From positions 1-64,000 of the forward strand of contig CAIKZO010000031.1 in NCBI GenBank assembly GCA_903832005.1: DNA of 64,000 nt, written 5' to 3'. This DNA is from Enhydrobacter aerosaccus (lineage in GTDB: Bacteria > Pseudomonadota > Alphaproteobacteria > Reyranellales > Reyranellaceae). The translations under genes and the position numbers were made by a program. Each line of letters starts with the position of its first letter. The stretch's first letter is position 1. Shown here piece by piece: positions 1 through 8,262 of this stretch. The notes beneath the pieces are model-generated. The model searched no databases, had not been told where the DNA came from, and saw only the letters and a list, made by a program, of their open reading frames with translations.

Positions 1-299
1 GCATACCCCCACACTCCGGAATCGACGAACGCCTCTAGGCCGAGTTCAAATTTCAAGAAGCCTGCAAAACGAATCGCAAGATCGCTATCTCTATGCGAGT
101 GCGAGATAAAAACATCGCCATCAATCATAGGGAACCAATCTTCCAATAGATCGCTTCCGGCAATCGCTCCGGTTGCGTCCATGAATGACTCTATTGCCGC
201 GCCCACCTGATTCTTTTGGTCGTACAAGATACGCCGACCATCCTCTTCGTAACCACCGAAGCAATCATCAGGAACAGCAACATTAAATCCTCGATACAT
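1..299 (-). CDS. TIR-domain protein, N-terminal part (cut by window edge)
   Basis: The 99 visible residues open a Toll/interleukin-1 receptor-like protein. The first strand of the domain reads DVFISHSH (residues 62-69), followed by a helix and FVDSGVWGY (91-99), a combination I recognise from a bacterial TIR family that has a short N-terminal lead of about 60 residues. The rest, including the catalytic glutamate region, lies outside the window. The start at 299 is chosen because AAGAGG sits 9 bases upstream of the ATG. Base composition is clearly lower in GC than the genes beyond 3.4 kb. The gene diverges from a second TIR gene starting at 415, so the two may share a control region. Bacterial TIR proteins commonly hydrolyse or cyclise NAD+ in anti-phage defence; that role is inferred here. 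Confidence 0.75.
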   Translation of the reverse strand, partial: MYRGFNVAVPDDCFGGYEEDGRRILYDQKNQVGAAIESFMDATGAIAGSDLLEDWFPMIDGDVFISHSHRDSDLAIRFAGFLKFELGLEAFVDSGVWGY

Positions 300-414
300 G
301 CACCATTGCCTCTTGAACCAAATGCGCCTAAGCACGCTCTAATTTTCCGCTAGCTCTATTAGATCAACTAAGGTAGGGTTGCATATATAAAAATGGTTCT
401 CCGCCGAGGTTGCA

Positions 415-1704
415 ATGCATAACGGCATAGAGATCATAGTTCATCATCGTGACGGCAGTGGCGCAGCGACTTGCTCCGCATACGCAGGACTGGGCTTGTC
501 CAATCCCGTCATGATCGTTCTGGGGGACTATGATTCCGCTCAATCACATGCGCATCAATTGAATTTGTTCCAGGCGCTCGAGGCCGAAATCATAGGCTCG
601 CTGGGCGGGCGCGCGATTACCCCACCATGCAGAGGCCGATGCGGAGACCTAGGCTCATGCCATGCACGTGGTGATGCGAACTGTCAGAAGATTCTTGTCC
701 TTGTCGGCGACGACCATTCGCCTGCCACCAGCGAAATAACATCGCTCAGCGATGAATGGGCAGGCGCCGTGCCTGGGTACGCAATATTGCCGGTTTTTCC
801 TGCCATTAGCCGGCTTTCCGTATCCGCACTGCTTCCAGCCAGTGCGCAGACCGCAAACGCCGAATTCTGGATGTCGCATCCGCGCGAGGCCCTGCCCGCA
901 CTGTTCGCCTTCTCCAGCATCACCGCCAAACAATCCAAGCTCTTCATCAGCTATCGTCAGATCGATACTGCAGCTCTAGCCATCCAACTCTTCGATGCGC
1001 TTTCACACGAAGGCTTCGATGTGTTTCTGGACCACTTCCGCATACCTCCAGGAGTCAATTTCCAAGCTCGTTTGACTCAGGAGCTCGGTGACAAGTCGAT
1101 GGTGCTTCTGCTCGAATCTGCAAACCTTGGCCAGTCACAATGGGTTGCCCACGAAATCAGTATTGCCAAAAGCTGCGGCCTCGGATTGCTCGGTCTCTTG
1201 TTGCCGGGCGGACAGCGGCAGCCGAGCTTGGATGAGGGCGATCGGCAGATAGTTGATCAGGTTGCTTTTGTCGGCGGCGCCTTTTCCAATACTGCAACCC
1301 TGACCCCAAATGCGCTTGGCGGCATCGTCGCGCGCATCAAGACGTTACATGATCGCGTACTGATCGGGCGCCGACGTATACTCAGACAGTCGTTCGAACT
1401 CGCCCTGCAGCGTGAGGGTTGTGGAAACGTTCAGCGTTTAGGCAACGGAGCGTTCCGCGTGCAAGCAGCGGGCAAGGAATACCTTGTGTGGTTAACGCCG
1501 CGGCCGCCAGATACGCCGGACTTTTATGACGCACACGGCGCCGCCGCCCCCTCAAGACTCGGCGTAGTGGTGGGGCTTTCCCGGCTGATGGAACCCGACC
1601 GGGCCGTTCGCACAAAATGGCTCGCCGATCTTTGCACTCTCAAACTCGTGGATGAAGGTCAGCTATCGCAACTCGCACGTGACATTGCCGGTGGAATCCT
1701 ATGA
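415..1704 (+). CDS. TIR-domain protein with unrecognised N-terminal domain
   Basis: A 429-residue protein with a TIR domain at about residues 174-300. FISYR (177-181) is the first strand and WVAHE (243-247) ends in Glu247, in the position of the NADase glutamate of catalytic TIR domains. Residues 1-170 are not recognised; they contain a cysteine-rich stretch (CRGRCGDLGSC) and two hydrophobic strand-like blocks, and may be a sensor or a degenerate Rossmann-like domain. A C-terminal tail of about 130 residues is also unassigned. The stop overlaps the start of the downstream SLOG gene (ATGA). TIR enzymes paired with SLOG sensors are the logic of Thoeris, where the TIR makes a cyclic ADP-ribose-type signal bound by SLOG. 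That parallel is inference; no SIR2 effector is seen here. Confidence 0.8.
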   Translation: MHNGIEIIVHHRDGSGAATCSAYAGLGLSNPVMIVLGDYDSAQSHAHQLNLFQALEAEIIGSLGGRAITPPCRGRCGDLGSCHARGDANCQKILVLVGDDHSPATSEITSLSDEWAGAVPGYAILPVFPAISRLSVSALLPASAQTANAEFWMSHPREALPALFAFSSITAKQSKLFISYRQIDTAALAIQLFDALSHEGFDVFLDHFRIPPGVNFQARLTQELGDKSMVLLLESANLGQSQWVAHEISIAKSCGLGLLGLLLPGGQRQPSLDEGDRQIVDQVAFVGGAFSNTATLTPNALGGIVARIKTLHDRVLIGRRRILRQSFELALQREGCGNVQRLGNGAFRVQAAGKEYLVWLTPRPPDTPDFYDAHGAAAPSRLGVVVGLSRLMEPDRAVRTKWLADLCTLKLVDEGQLSQLARDIAGGIL

Positions 1705-2126
1705 CAAGCTTCAGTCCTGCCCAGCGATTGATGGGCCGTTCCGTATTCCTGTCGGCTAGCGTTCCAGATCCGGCGCGCAACCCGAAGTTCAGCGGAATCG
1801 TCGACGCGCCTTTTCATATTGAGCAAGCCGTAATCAGTTTGGCGCGCGCGGTCTTCTCGGAAGGGGGGCGCCTTGTGTTTGGTGGACATCCGTCGATCTC
1901 GCCTCTGGTCGCCATCGTCGCTGGCGAATATCGACCACCGAGGTTCGCCGAGGACGTTAAAGAGCGGCCCCGTCCCGCGGTATCAATCTATCAATCCGAG
2001 GCGTTTCGACGCGTCATCCCTCGTGACACCGAATTGTTGATCCGCCTGGGGCTGGCAGAGGAGAACTGGATAGAGGCTGTTGGGGGTGAACAGTTCATTC
2101 CAGGGCAGGGTGCGTCGAATAAATGA
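1701..2126 (+). pseudogene. SLOG-domain nucleotide-sensor gene, C-terminally truncated
   Basis: The 141-residue product begins like SLOG (SMF/DprA-LOG superfamily) proteins found in bacterial conflict systems: VFLSAS at 15-20, then a helix and the glycine-rich strand-turn LVFGGHP at 58-64, which forms the nucleotide pocket. Recognisable homology stops near residue 130 (GGEQF), well short of a complete SLOG fold, and the frame closes after a few unrelated residues. It starts inside the last codons of the TIR gene (ATGA overlap), so the pair was one translational unit. The downstream sequence switches within about 20 bases to an AIPR-type protein in another frame. I read this as a deletion that removed the 3' part of the SLOG gene. 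It might still make a small protein; stability is unknown. Confidence 0.65.
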
Positions 2127-3267
2127 TCTAGCCCGGGCTGTATCGAGAACCTCAAAGATCGACGTCGAACTTGCTTTGCGTCAATGGGGAGAAATTACAG
2201 CGCCTTATAGCGCGCTTTACGGTACGGCAAGTGGCGCAGAACTCGCCGATATGTTTGCCACGCATAAGGAAGACCTACTGCGAGAGAATTTGCGGTTCGT
2301 CTTGGATAAATCCAATATTAACCTAGCAATTGGAGAGACGCTAAAAACTAGTGCTTCTTCATTCTGGTACTATAACAACGGCATTACCGCGATCTGCGAG
2401 GCATATACCAAGAAGCCTCTCGGTGGATCCGAGAAAGACGTAGGCTCTTTTCGATTCGAAGGTATCAGCGTAGTCAATGGGGCCCAGACAATCGGAGCTT
2501 TAGGTCGAGCTAAAGCTGCTGGGGTAGATCTTACAGACGCGCGTGTACTCTTCAGAATTGTGTCCCTTGAGGGTACTCCCGACGGTTTCGCAAAGGCCGT
2601 AACGACGGCAAACAACACCCAAAATGAAGTTCAGCTCATGGACTTCGCAGCACTTGATGAGCGGCAGGCTGAACTGCTCATTGAACTTCGGAAATTGGGT
2701 TTGACGTACTCCTATCGCCGCGGCGAGCCGGAGCCAGATCCCACGGCTGGATTTGACCTCCGAGCGGCCACAGTCGCTTTGGCGTGCGCTTCGCCGGATC
2801 TCAGATTAGCCGTCCAAGCGAAGCGCTACATTAGCGGCTTGTGGGAAGACCCGTCCCGTGAACCCTATACACTAATTTTTCCTGAGGGGCTCTCTGCTGC
2901 TTTTGTTTGGAATGCTGTTCGCATCATGCGCGTTGTCGACAAAGAACTGACAAACGCTAGTGCAGCAATGTCCGGGAAGGAGCGCCTGATTGCCATCCAT
3001 GGGAATCGATTCATTCTGCATTGCATTTTTAAGACACTAGATCTGTCGAAAATGCCTGAAGTAGCCATGTTCGATCCGCAGCTCGAGACGGTGCTCATTC
3101 AGGAGACAAAAACGATCCTTGAGCAGACGCGCCATTTTATCCTGGAGAAATATCCAGAATCCTATCCTGGGAATCTCTTCAAGAATCAAGATCGCCAAAT
3201 TGAAATCATGCAGTCGTTCAAGAATGAGGAACCCGCGCCCGGCCCTATGCAACAAAAGTTGCTATAA
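2080..3267 (+). pseudogene. AIPR-family abortive-infection protein, N-terminally truncated
   Basis: The reading frame carries the hallmark AIPR (abortive infection/phage resistance, PF10592-type) segments: FWYYNNGIT at residues 95-103 and VVNGAQT at 131-137, preceded by the usual block ending in a family-typical LLRENLRFVL helix. AIPR proteins are normally some 550-700 residues, so about 200-300 N-terminal residues are missing. Upstream the frame is closed by a TAG at 2071; the only candidate starts are TTG at 2080 or GTG at 2086, inside the SLOG frame and without a convincing ribosome site. The junction with SLOG lies near 2095-2110. Codon use is AT-richer than in the genes beyond 3.4 kb, pointing to horizontal origin. 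AIPR proteins act in phage exclusion by an unresolved mechanism. Confidence 0.7.
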
Positions 3268-3414
3268 TTTCCCCTCGTACCAAATGATGCCGAACGTGAC
3301 TTTGCCCTCGGCGCTGATCGACGAGCCGCGATTCGAGATAGCAAGGCCCTCGCCTCGGCCATTGCCGCCGACGCCGAACGTTAGGCACAATCGCCCCAAC
3401 AAAAAGGGGGAAAC

Positions 3415-4944
3415 ATGCCGACATTCGATCCGATCGCCTCGGCGACGGTGCGCACGGCCGATCATCTGGAGCCCGCCTTCGTGCATCCGCACAATATCGA
3501 GGTGGCAAGGAAGAAGCTGGGCGGGCGCAAGAAGAAGCCCAACATCCTGATCTTCCTGATGGACGACGTCGGCTGGGGCGACTTCGGCTGCTATGGTGGC
3601 GGCGTGGCCGTTGGCGCGCCCACACCCAACTTCGACAAACTGGCGCGGCAGGGCCTGCAGCTCACCTCCTGTTACTCCGAGCCCTCGTGCTCGCCTTCGC
3701 GCGCGACGCTTCACACCGGCCGCGTGCCCAACCGGCATGGGCTGCATCGCCCGCCGATGTACGGCGAGCCGGGCGGGCTGCAAGGGGAGATCACCCTGCC
3801 GATGCTGCTCGGCCAGGCGGGCTACACGACGCAGGCGGTCGGCAAGTGGCATCTCGGCGAGAACGTCGAGAGCCAGCCGCAGCATGTCGGCTACGACGAT
3901 TTCTACGGCTTCCTCTCGGTGTCTGACATGTACACCGAATGGCGCGACCCGCATTTCTTCCCCGAGATCGTCTACTCGGAGGCGCGCACCGAGTGGGTGA
4001 AGAACATGCCGTTCAACAAATGCTTCGTGCACGCCAGGAAGGGCCAGGAACTTACCAACGTCGAGGAGGTGACGATTCCGGTCCTCTCCGAGCTCGACGA
4101 GAAGTGGTGCGTCTATTCGCAGGACTTCATCAAGCGGCAGGCCAAGAGCGACAAGCCGTGGCTGCTCTATCACTGCACGCGCGGCGCGCACTTCGACAAT
4201 TATCCGAACGAGAAATTCCTCGGCAAGTCGCCGGCGCGCCATCCCTACAAGGACACGCTGATCGAGCTCGACGACATCATGGGCCGGCTCGTCGAGTCGC
4301 TGCGCGAGTCGGGGCAGCTGGAAGACACGCTGATCTTCGTGTCGTCCGACAACGGTCCGCACATGGAGACCTGGCCGGATGCGGCCTTCACGCCCTTCCG
4401 CTGCGCCAAGGGCTCGACCTGGGAAGGCGGCGTGCGCGTGCCCGGCCTGATGTTCTGGCCCGGCATGATCGACGCCGGCCAGCAGAGCGACGGGCTGTTC
4501 GACTTCAACGACATCGTGCCGACGGCGCTGGGCCTGGCCGGTGCGACCGACCTGCTGCCGACCGACCGCTATCTCGACGGCGTCGACCAGACCTCGTTCC
4601 TGCTGGCGCCCGACGGCCTGTCGAACCGCAAGTATCACTACTACTGGCTGTCGCAGACCTTCTCGGGCCTGCGCTGCGGCGAATACAAGATGGTGCTGTC
4701 GGCCACGAGCGACGATTCGACGGATGCCTTCGGCACGGGCGGCTTCACCGGCGTGCTTGAGCGCTTTGCCTATCCACGGCTCTACAATCTGTACCTGGAT
4801 CCGAAAGAGCAGCACAATTACCTGACGCGCAAGCTTGCCTACGTCGAGGCGTTCCAACTCGGCCTGCGCAACCATCTCGGCACGTTCAAGAAGTATCCCG
4901 CGAAGAAAGTGATGGGCGTCAAAGTGGCCGACAAGCGCGCCTGA
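3415..4944 (+). CDS. Sulfatase (arylsulfatase family)
   Basis: A 509-residue type I sulfatase of the alkaline phosphatase superfamily. The metal-binding start is MDDVGWGD near residues 49-56. The signature CSPSR (92-96) holds Cys92, which a formylglycine-generating enzyme would oxidise to the catalytic formylglycine, and the second signature GKWHLG is at 143-148. SSDNGPH near residue 310 matches the Asp-Asn metal ligands. No signal peptide is evident, so the enzyme looks cytosolic or is exported by an unusual route. No maturase gene is present in the window. The start has a purine-rich GGGGG 4 bases upstream. It is the first gene after the lower-GC defence block and is followed after 13 bp by a small membrane protein. 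Substrate cannot be read from sequence. Confidence 0.9.
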   Translation: MPTFDPIASATVRTADHLEPAFVHPHNIEVARKKLGGRKKKPNILIFLMDDVGWGDFGCYGGGVAVGAPTPNFDKLARQGLQLTSCYSEPSCSPSRATLHTGRVPNRHGLHRPPMYGEPGGLQGEITLPMLLGQAGYTTQAVGKWHLGENVESQPQHVGYDDFYGFLSVSDMYTEWRDPHFFPEIVYSEARTEWVKNMPFNKCFVHARKGQELTNVEEVTIPVLSELDEKWCVYSQDFIKRQAKSDKPWLLYHCTRGAHFDNYPNEKFLGKSPARHPYKDTLIELDDIMGRLVESLRESGQLEDTLIFVSSDNGPHMETWPDAAFTPFRCAKGSTWEGGVRVPGLMFWPGMIDAGQQSDGLFDFNDIVPTALGLAGATDLLPTDRYLDGVDQTSFLLAPDGLSNRKYHYYWLSQTFSGLRCGEYKMVLSATSDDSTDAFGTGGFTGVLERFAYPRLYNLYLDPKEQHNYLTRKLAYVEAFQLGLRNHLGTFKKYPAKKVMGVKVADKRA

Positions 4945-4957
4945 GGAGGGCCAGATC

Positions 4958-5422
4958 ATGACCGTGAGAAAATGGCCCATCGGACTCATGGTGTTGGCGG
5001 TCGTGGCCTGCGTGCCCTACGTGCTGATGCTGATCAGCGCGGCCACTCCACTGTCGAGCGGCGACGCAGCGATGGGAGACGCCTTCGCCGCGCTGTTCCT
5101 GACCGTCGCGCTCTGGATCGTGCTCACGATCATGCTCGTGGTCGGCGGCGTCACCGGCACGATGCCACGCTGGGTGGCGTTCCTGTCGATCGTCCTCGTG
5201 CCGATGTCCGGCGTCGCGGCATTCACCGCGATCGACATGTGCTCGCGTCGCATGCAGTGGGCGATCGTCTTCGACATCCTGTTGCCGTTGCTGATCGCCT
5301 TCTATGCCTTCTGGGCAGGCATGCCGCAGCTCCACGCGAGGCTGCCGCCGGAACGCACCAGTACGGCGGTGTGGGCGGCGGTCTTCGTGCTCTCGATCGC
5401 GACCTTTGTGTTGGGCTTCTAA
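4958..5422 (+). CDS. Small integral membrane protein of unknown function
   Basis: A 154-residue protein with four or five hydrophobic segments (about residues 8-28, 43-65, 70-92, 99-120 and 135-153) and almost no soluble domain. I do not recognise a family. The gene starts 13 bp after the sulfatase stop, with GGAGGG in front of the ATG, so the two are probably co-transcribed. The context would allow a membrane partner of the sulfatase, but nothing in the sequence shows it. Confidence 0.6.
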   Translation: MTVRKWPIGLMVLAVVACVPYVLMLISAATPLSSGDAAMGDAFAALFLTVALWIVLTIMLVVGGVTGTMPRWVAFLSIVLVPMSGVAAFTAIDMCSRRMQWAIVFDILLPLLIAFYAFWAGMPQLHARLPPERTSTAVWAAVFVLSIATFVLGF

Positions 5423-5493
5423 CCCTAAGAATTCCGAGTCCCGGAAGAGATCACGCATTGCTCCCGGGCCCCGAACTTGGCAGTCTTTTGACA

Positions 5494-5511
5494 GGTAAAC
5501 GCTCGTTTACC
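5494..5511. promoter_or_regulatory. TetR-type operator palindrome upstream of the LLM monooxygenase
   Basis: GGTAAACG-CT-CGTTTACC is a perfect 8-bp inverted repeat with a 2-bp centre, the AAACGnnCGTTT form typical of TetR-family operators. It directly follows TTGACA (5488-5493), a consensus -35 element, and lies 31 bp before the ATG of the monooxygenase at 5543. A repressor bound there would block the promoter. No TetR gene is adjacent; the one at 51332 is far away and there is no evidence linking them. Confidence 0.6.
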
Positions 5512-5542
5512 CAAAAGCGGTCCGAGTCTCAGGGAGGACGCA

Positions 5543-6814
5543 ATGAAGCTCATGTGGTTTCACTTGATGCCGTACACGGAGCTTCCAGACGATTTCAACA
5601 AGAAGCATCCCTCGGTGTGGGTCGACATCCATTCGTCGCTGTTCGACCCACGCCGGGCGCACCACATGTACAACGACTTCATGGACGAGCTCGAATACGC
5701 AGCCGAAGTCGGCTTCGACGCGGTCTGCGTGAACGAGCATCATTCCAACGGCTACGGCTTGATGCCGTCGCCGAACCTCATTGCCAGTTCCCTCGCGCGG
5801 CGCACGACCGATACGGCGCTCTGCGTGATGGGCAACTCTCTTGCGCTTTATAATCCGCCGACGCGGGTCGCCGAAGAGTTCGCGATGATCGACTGCATCT
5901 CGGGCGGCCGGCTGATCGCGGGCTTCCCCGTCGGCTCGCCGATGGACACCTGCTACGCCTATGGCCAGAACCCGAGCCTGTTGCGCGAGCGCTATCTCGA
6001 GGCACACGACCTGGTGAAGCGGGCCTGGACCGAGAAGGACACTTTTGCCTTCAACGGCCGCTTCAACCAGCAGCGCTACGTCAACATCTGGCCGCGGCCG
6101 ATCCAGAACGAGCCGCATCCGCCGATCTGGATCCCGGGCGGCGGCTCGGTCGAGACGTGGCGGTGGTGCGCGGAGATGGACTACGTCTACTGCTATCTCT
6201 CCTACTACGGCTACAAGGCCGGCCTCGCGACGATGAACGGCTTCTGGAACGAGATGGAAAAGCTCGGCAAGGACCGCAATCCCTACCGCGCCGGCTTCCT
6301 GCAGTTCGTGGGCGTGGCCGAAAGCCGCCAACAGGCGCTCGACCTCTACACCGAGCCCGCCGAATATTTTTACGGTCGCTGCCTGCACGTCGATCCACGC
6401 TTCGCGCTGCCGCCGGGCTATACGACGGAGGCCACGCAACGCGCCGGCATCGAGGGCATGATGACCAAGGCCGCCAACCTCGCCAATCCGGCGACCAAGG
6501 CCGCGCTCAAGGCTACCAACATGAAGGACATCGTCGACGGCGGGTACGTCATCATCGGCTCGCCCGACGAAGTCGTGGAGCAGATCCGCCATGTGGCGAC
6601 CAGCCTCAATGTCGGCCATCTCATGCTGCTGCTGCAGTACGGCAACATGAGCAAGGACACGACCAAGTACAACACGCGCCTGTTCGCCGAGAAGGTCATG
6701 CCCAAGGTGAAGGACCTGTTCGGCGACTGGGAAGACAAGTGGTGGCCCAAGCCCATGGCGAAGAACCAGCGCGCCGCCGTGCCGTCCTACACCGCACGCG
6801 TCGCTGCGGAGTAA
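5543..6814 (+). CDS. LLM-class flavin-dependent oxidoreductase
   Basis: A 423-residue luciferase-like monooxygenase. The N-terminal strand, the VNEHH motif near residue 59 and the ISGGRLIAGFPVG block around 117-129 are typical of the bacterial luciferase TIM barrel that uses reduced FMN and oxygen. A flavin reductase must supply FMNH2; none is encoded nearby. AGGGAGG precedes the ATG. The next gene, an alpha/beta hydrolase, begins 4 bp after the stop, so an oxygenation-then-hydrolysis pair is likely. The promoter region carries a TetR-type palindrome (5494-5511), suggesting substrate-induced expression. The substrate is unknown. A second LLM/hydrolase pair occurs at 56431-58558. Confidence 0.85.
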   Translation: MKLMWFHLMPYTELPDDFNKKHPSVWVDIHSSLFDPRRAHHMYNDFMDELEYAAEVGFDAVCVNEHHSNGYGLMPSPNLIASSLARRTTDTALCVMGNSLALYNPPTRVAEEFAMIDCISGGRLIAGFPVGSPMDTCYAYGQNPSLLRERYLEAHDLVKRAWTEKDTFAFNGRFNQQRYVNIWPRPIQNEPHPPIWIPGGGSVETWRWCAEMDYVYCYLSYYGYKAGLATMNGFWNEMEKLGKDRNPYRAGFLQFVGVAESRQQALDLYTEPAEYFYGRCLHVDPRFALPPGYTTEATQRAGIEGMMTKAANLANPATKAALKATNMKDIVDGGYVIIGSPDEVVEQIRHVATSLNVGHLMLLLQYGNMSKDTTKYNTRLFAEKVMPKVKDLFGDWEDKWWPKPMAKNQRAAVPSYTARVAAE

Positions 6815-6818
6815 TCGC

Positions 6819-7601
6819 GTGTCCGACCTGAAGACGAGCGCTGTCGAGGTGAACGGCTTTCCCTGCCGTGTCTGGACGAAGGGCAGCGGACCGAAGGTGG
6901 GCTTCCTCGCAGGCCTTGGCGGGCTGCCGCGCTGGCTGCCCTTCCTCAACGAGCTGGCGAAGACGCGCACCGTGATCGCACCGTCGCTGCCGGGCTATCC
7001 CGGCGGCGGCACAGGCCACAGCGTGCTCGACACGCATCTCGACTGGGTGCTGGCCGTGCGCCAGCTGATCGACAAGGCTGGATTGGCCGGCTGCGACCTG
7101 ATCGGCGCCTCGGTGGGCGGCGCCTTTGCCGCCGAGATGGCCGCGATCTTCCCCGGCCAGGTGAAGCGGCTGGCGCTGTTGGCGCCGTTCGGCCTGTTCG
7201 ACGAGAAAGATCCCGCGACCGATCCTTGGGCGCAGCGGCGCGACGCCGTGCCCGGCCTGATGTGCGCGGACGCGGACAAATGGTCGGAGCTGGTGGCGCC
7301 GCCCGAGGGCGCAAACTCGGTCGAATGGCCGATCGAGATGGTGCGCGCTTCCGAGGCCGCCGCCCGCGCCTTCTGGCCGCTGGGCGCCACAAAGCTCGAA
7401 AAGCGCCTCGGCCTGATCGAAGTGCCCACTTTGTTACTGTGGGGTGAAAAGGACGCGGTGCTGCCGCCCAGCTACGCCCGGAAATTCGCGGGCTACCTGA
7501 AGGGAACCGCGAAAATCGAGACCGTGCCAGGCGCCGGCCATCTGGCCTATCTCGACCGTCCGGAGGCCGTTGCCCGGGCGGTTCTGGCGCATTTCAGCTA
7601 G
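6819..7601 (+). CDS. Alpha/beta hydrolase
   Basis: A 260-residue single-domain alpha/beta hydrolase. The nucleophile elbow is GASVGG with Ser98. The acid lies in LLLWGEKDAVLP near residue 211 and the histidine in GAGHLAYLDRPE near 245. The start is GTG at 6819, four bases after the stop of the LLM monooxygenase, whose GGAG-containing end serves as ribosome site. No signal peptide, so cytosolic. Coupling to the monooxygenase suggests it opens or cleaves that enzyme's product, for example an ester or lactone, but this is inference from neighbourhood. Confidence 0.85.
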   Translation: MSDLKTSAVEVNGFPCRVWTKGSGPKVGFLAGLGGLPRWLPFLNELAKTRTVIAPSLPGYPGGGTGHSVLDTHLDWVLAVRQLIDKAGLAGCDLIGASVGGAFAAEMAAIFPGQVKRLALLAPFGLFDEKDPATDPWAQRRDAVPGLMCADADKWSELVAPPEGANSVEWPIEMVRASEAAARAFWPLGATKLEKRLGLIEVPTLLLWGEKDAVLPPSYARKFAGYLKGTAKIETVPGAGHLAYLDRPEAVARAVLAHFS

Positions 7602-7615
7602 GGCCTGCTTCGACC

Positions 7616-7643
7616 TTGAACTGGCGTAACCAATCGCTATTGT
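7616..7643 (+). promoter_or_regulatory. Candidate sigma-70-like promoter for the exported protein
   Basis: TTGAAC (7616-7621) and TATTGT (7638-7643) are separated by 16 bases and lie 35 bases before the ATG at 7678. Plausible by spacing and sequence only. Confidence 0.35.
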
Positions 7644-7677
7644 CCGCCGCGTTGCAGTTTTCGGGGGAAGTACGCAG

Positions 7678-8259
7678 ATGATCATCCGTTCACTCAAGCT
7701 GGCAGCCGCTGCGGTGGTGCTCGTGACGGGAACCGCGCTGTCTCAGGTCAGCATGGCGCAGGGCACTGTGCAGGCCGTGCCGCGGGTCGGCGTCTCCTTC
7801 AACAACACCGTCACCGTGCGCGCGACGATCGAAGAGTCCGACAGCGAAACGCATACGGTCGCCTTCACCACGGCCAACGGCCGGTTGGTCAGCATGGCGG
7901 TTACCGACGGCGTCAACCTGACGAACGTCCAGGAAGGCCAGGTCGTCAACGTCACCTACAACGAAGTCGTGACCCTGCTGAACCTGCGCCAGAAGGGTCC
8001 GGGCTCCAAGGAAGCGCGCAAGGACGGCGCCGCCTCCGACCAGGCCGACCTCGACATGGGCCGCCTGACGCTGACCGTTGTCGCGGTCGATCTCGCCGCC
8101 AACAAGGTGTCGCTGATCGACGGCCGTGGCGGCGAAGTGCGCACCTACAACGCGACCTCGATCGCCAAGCAGGACATGCTGAAGAAGATCAAGGTCGGCG
8201 ACGTCGTGATCGGTCTCACGACCCCGTTGCTGGTGACGGCGATCTCGCCCGCCAAGTAA
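7678..8259 (+). CDS. Exported protein of unknown function
   Basis: A 193-residue protein with a Sec signal peptide (basic start, hydrophobic residues 8-22, likely cleavage after SMAQ near 28). The mature part is beta-rich, with two similar modules in which alternating strands end in VxVxY and VxLIDGRGG turns; this resembles small periplasmic DUF5666/OB-like proteins, but I cannot assign a family with confidence. It lies alone on the plus strand and meets the DUF427 gene tail to tail with a 3-bp gap. Probably periplasmic. Confidence 0.65.
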   Translation: MIIRSLKLAAAAVVLVTGTALSQVSMAQGTVQAVPRVGVSFNNTVTVRATIEESDSETHTVAFTTANGRLVSMAVTDGVNLTNVQEGQVVNVTYNEVVTLLNLRQKGPGSKEARKDGAASDQADLDMGRLTLTVVAVDLAANKVSLIDGRGGEVRTYNATSIAKQDMLKKIKVGDVVIGLTTPLLVTAISPAK

Positions 8260-8262
8260 GGT

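Noticed and set aside
3248..3261. Small hairpin GCAAC-AAAA-GTTGC at the end of the AIPR gene
   Set aside because: The 5-bp stem overlaps the coding end and has no T run, so it is too weak to call a terminator.
3262..4989. Long open frame on the minus strand opposite the sulfatase
   Set aside because: It is the antisense of a gene with clear sulfatase signatures, is rich in Arg/His/Val as expected from mirrored GC-rich codons, and has no recognisable domain. Only its last 40 codons, beyond the sulfatase, are kept as a low-confidence remnant note.
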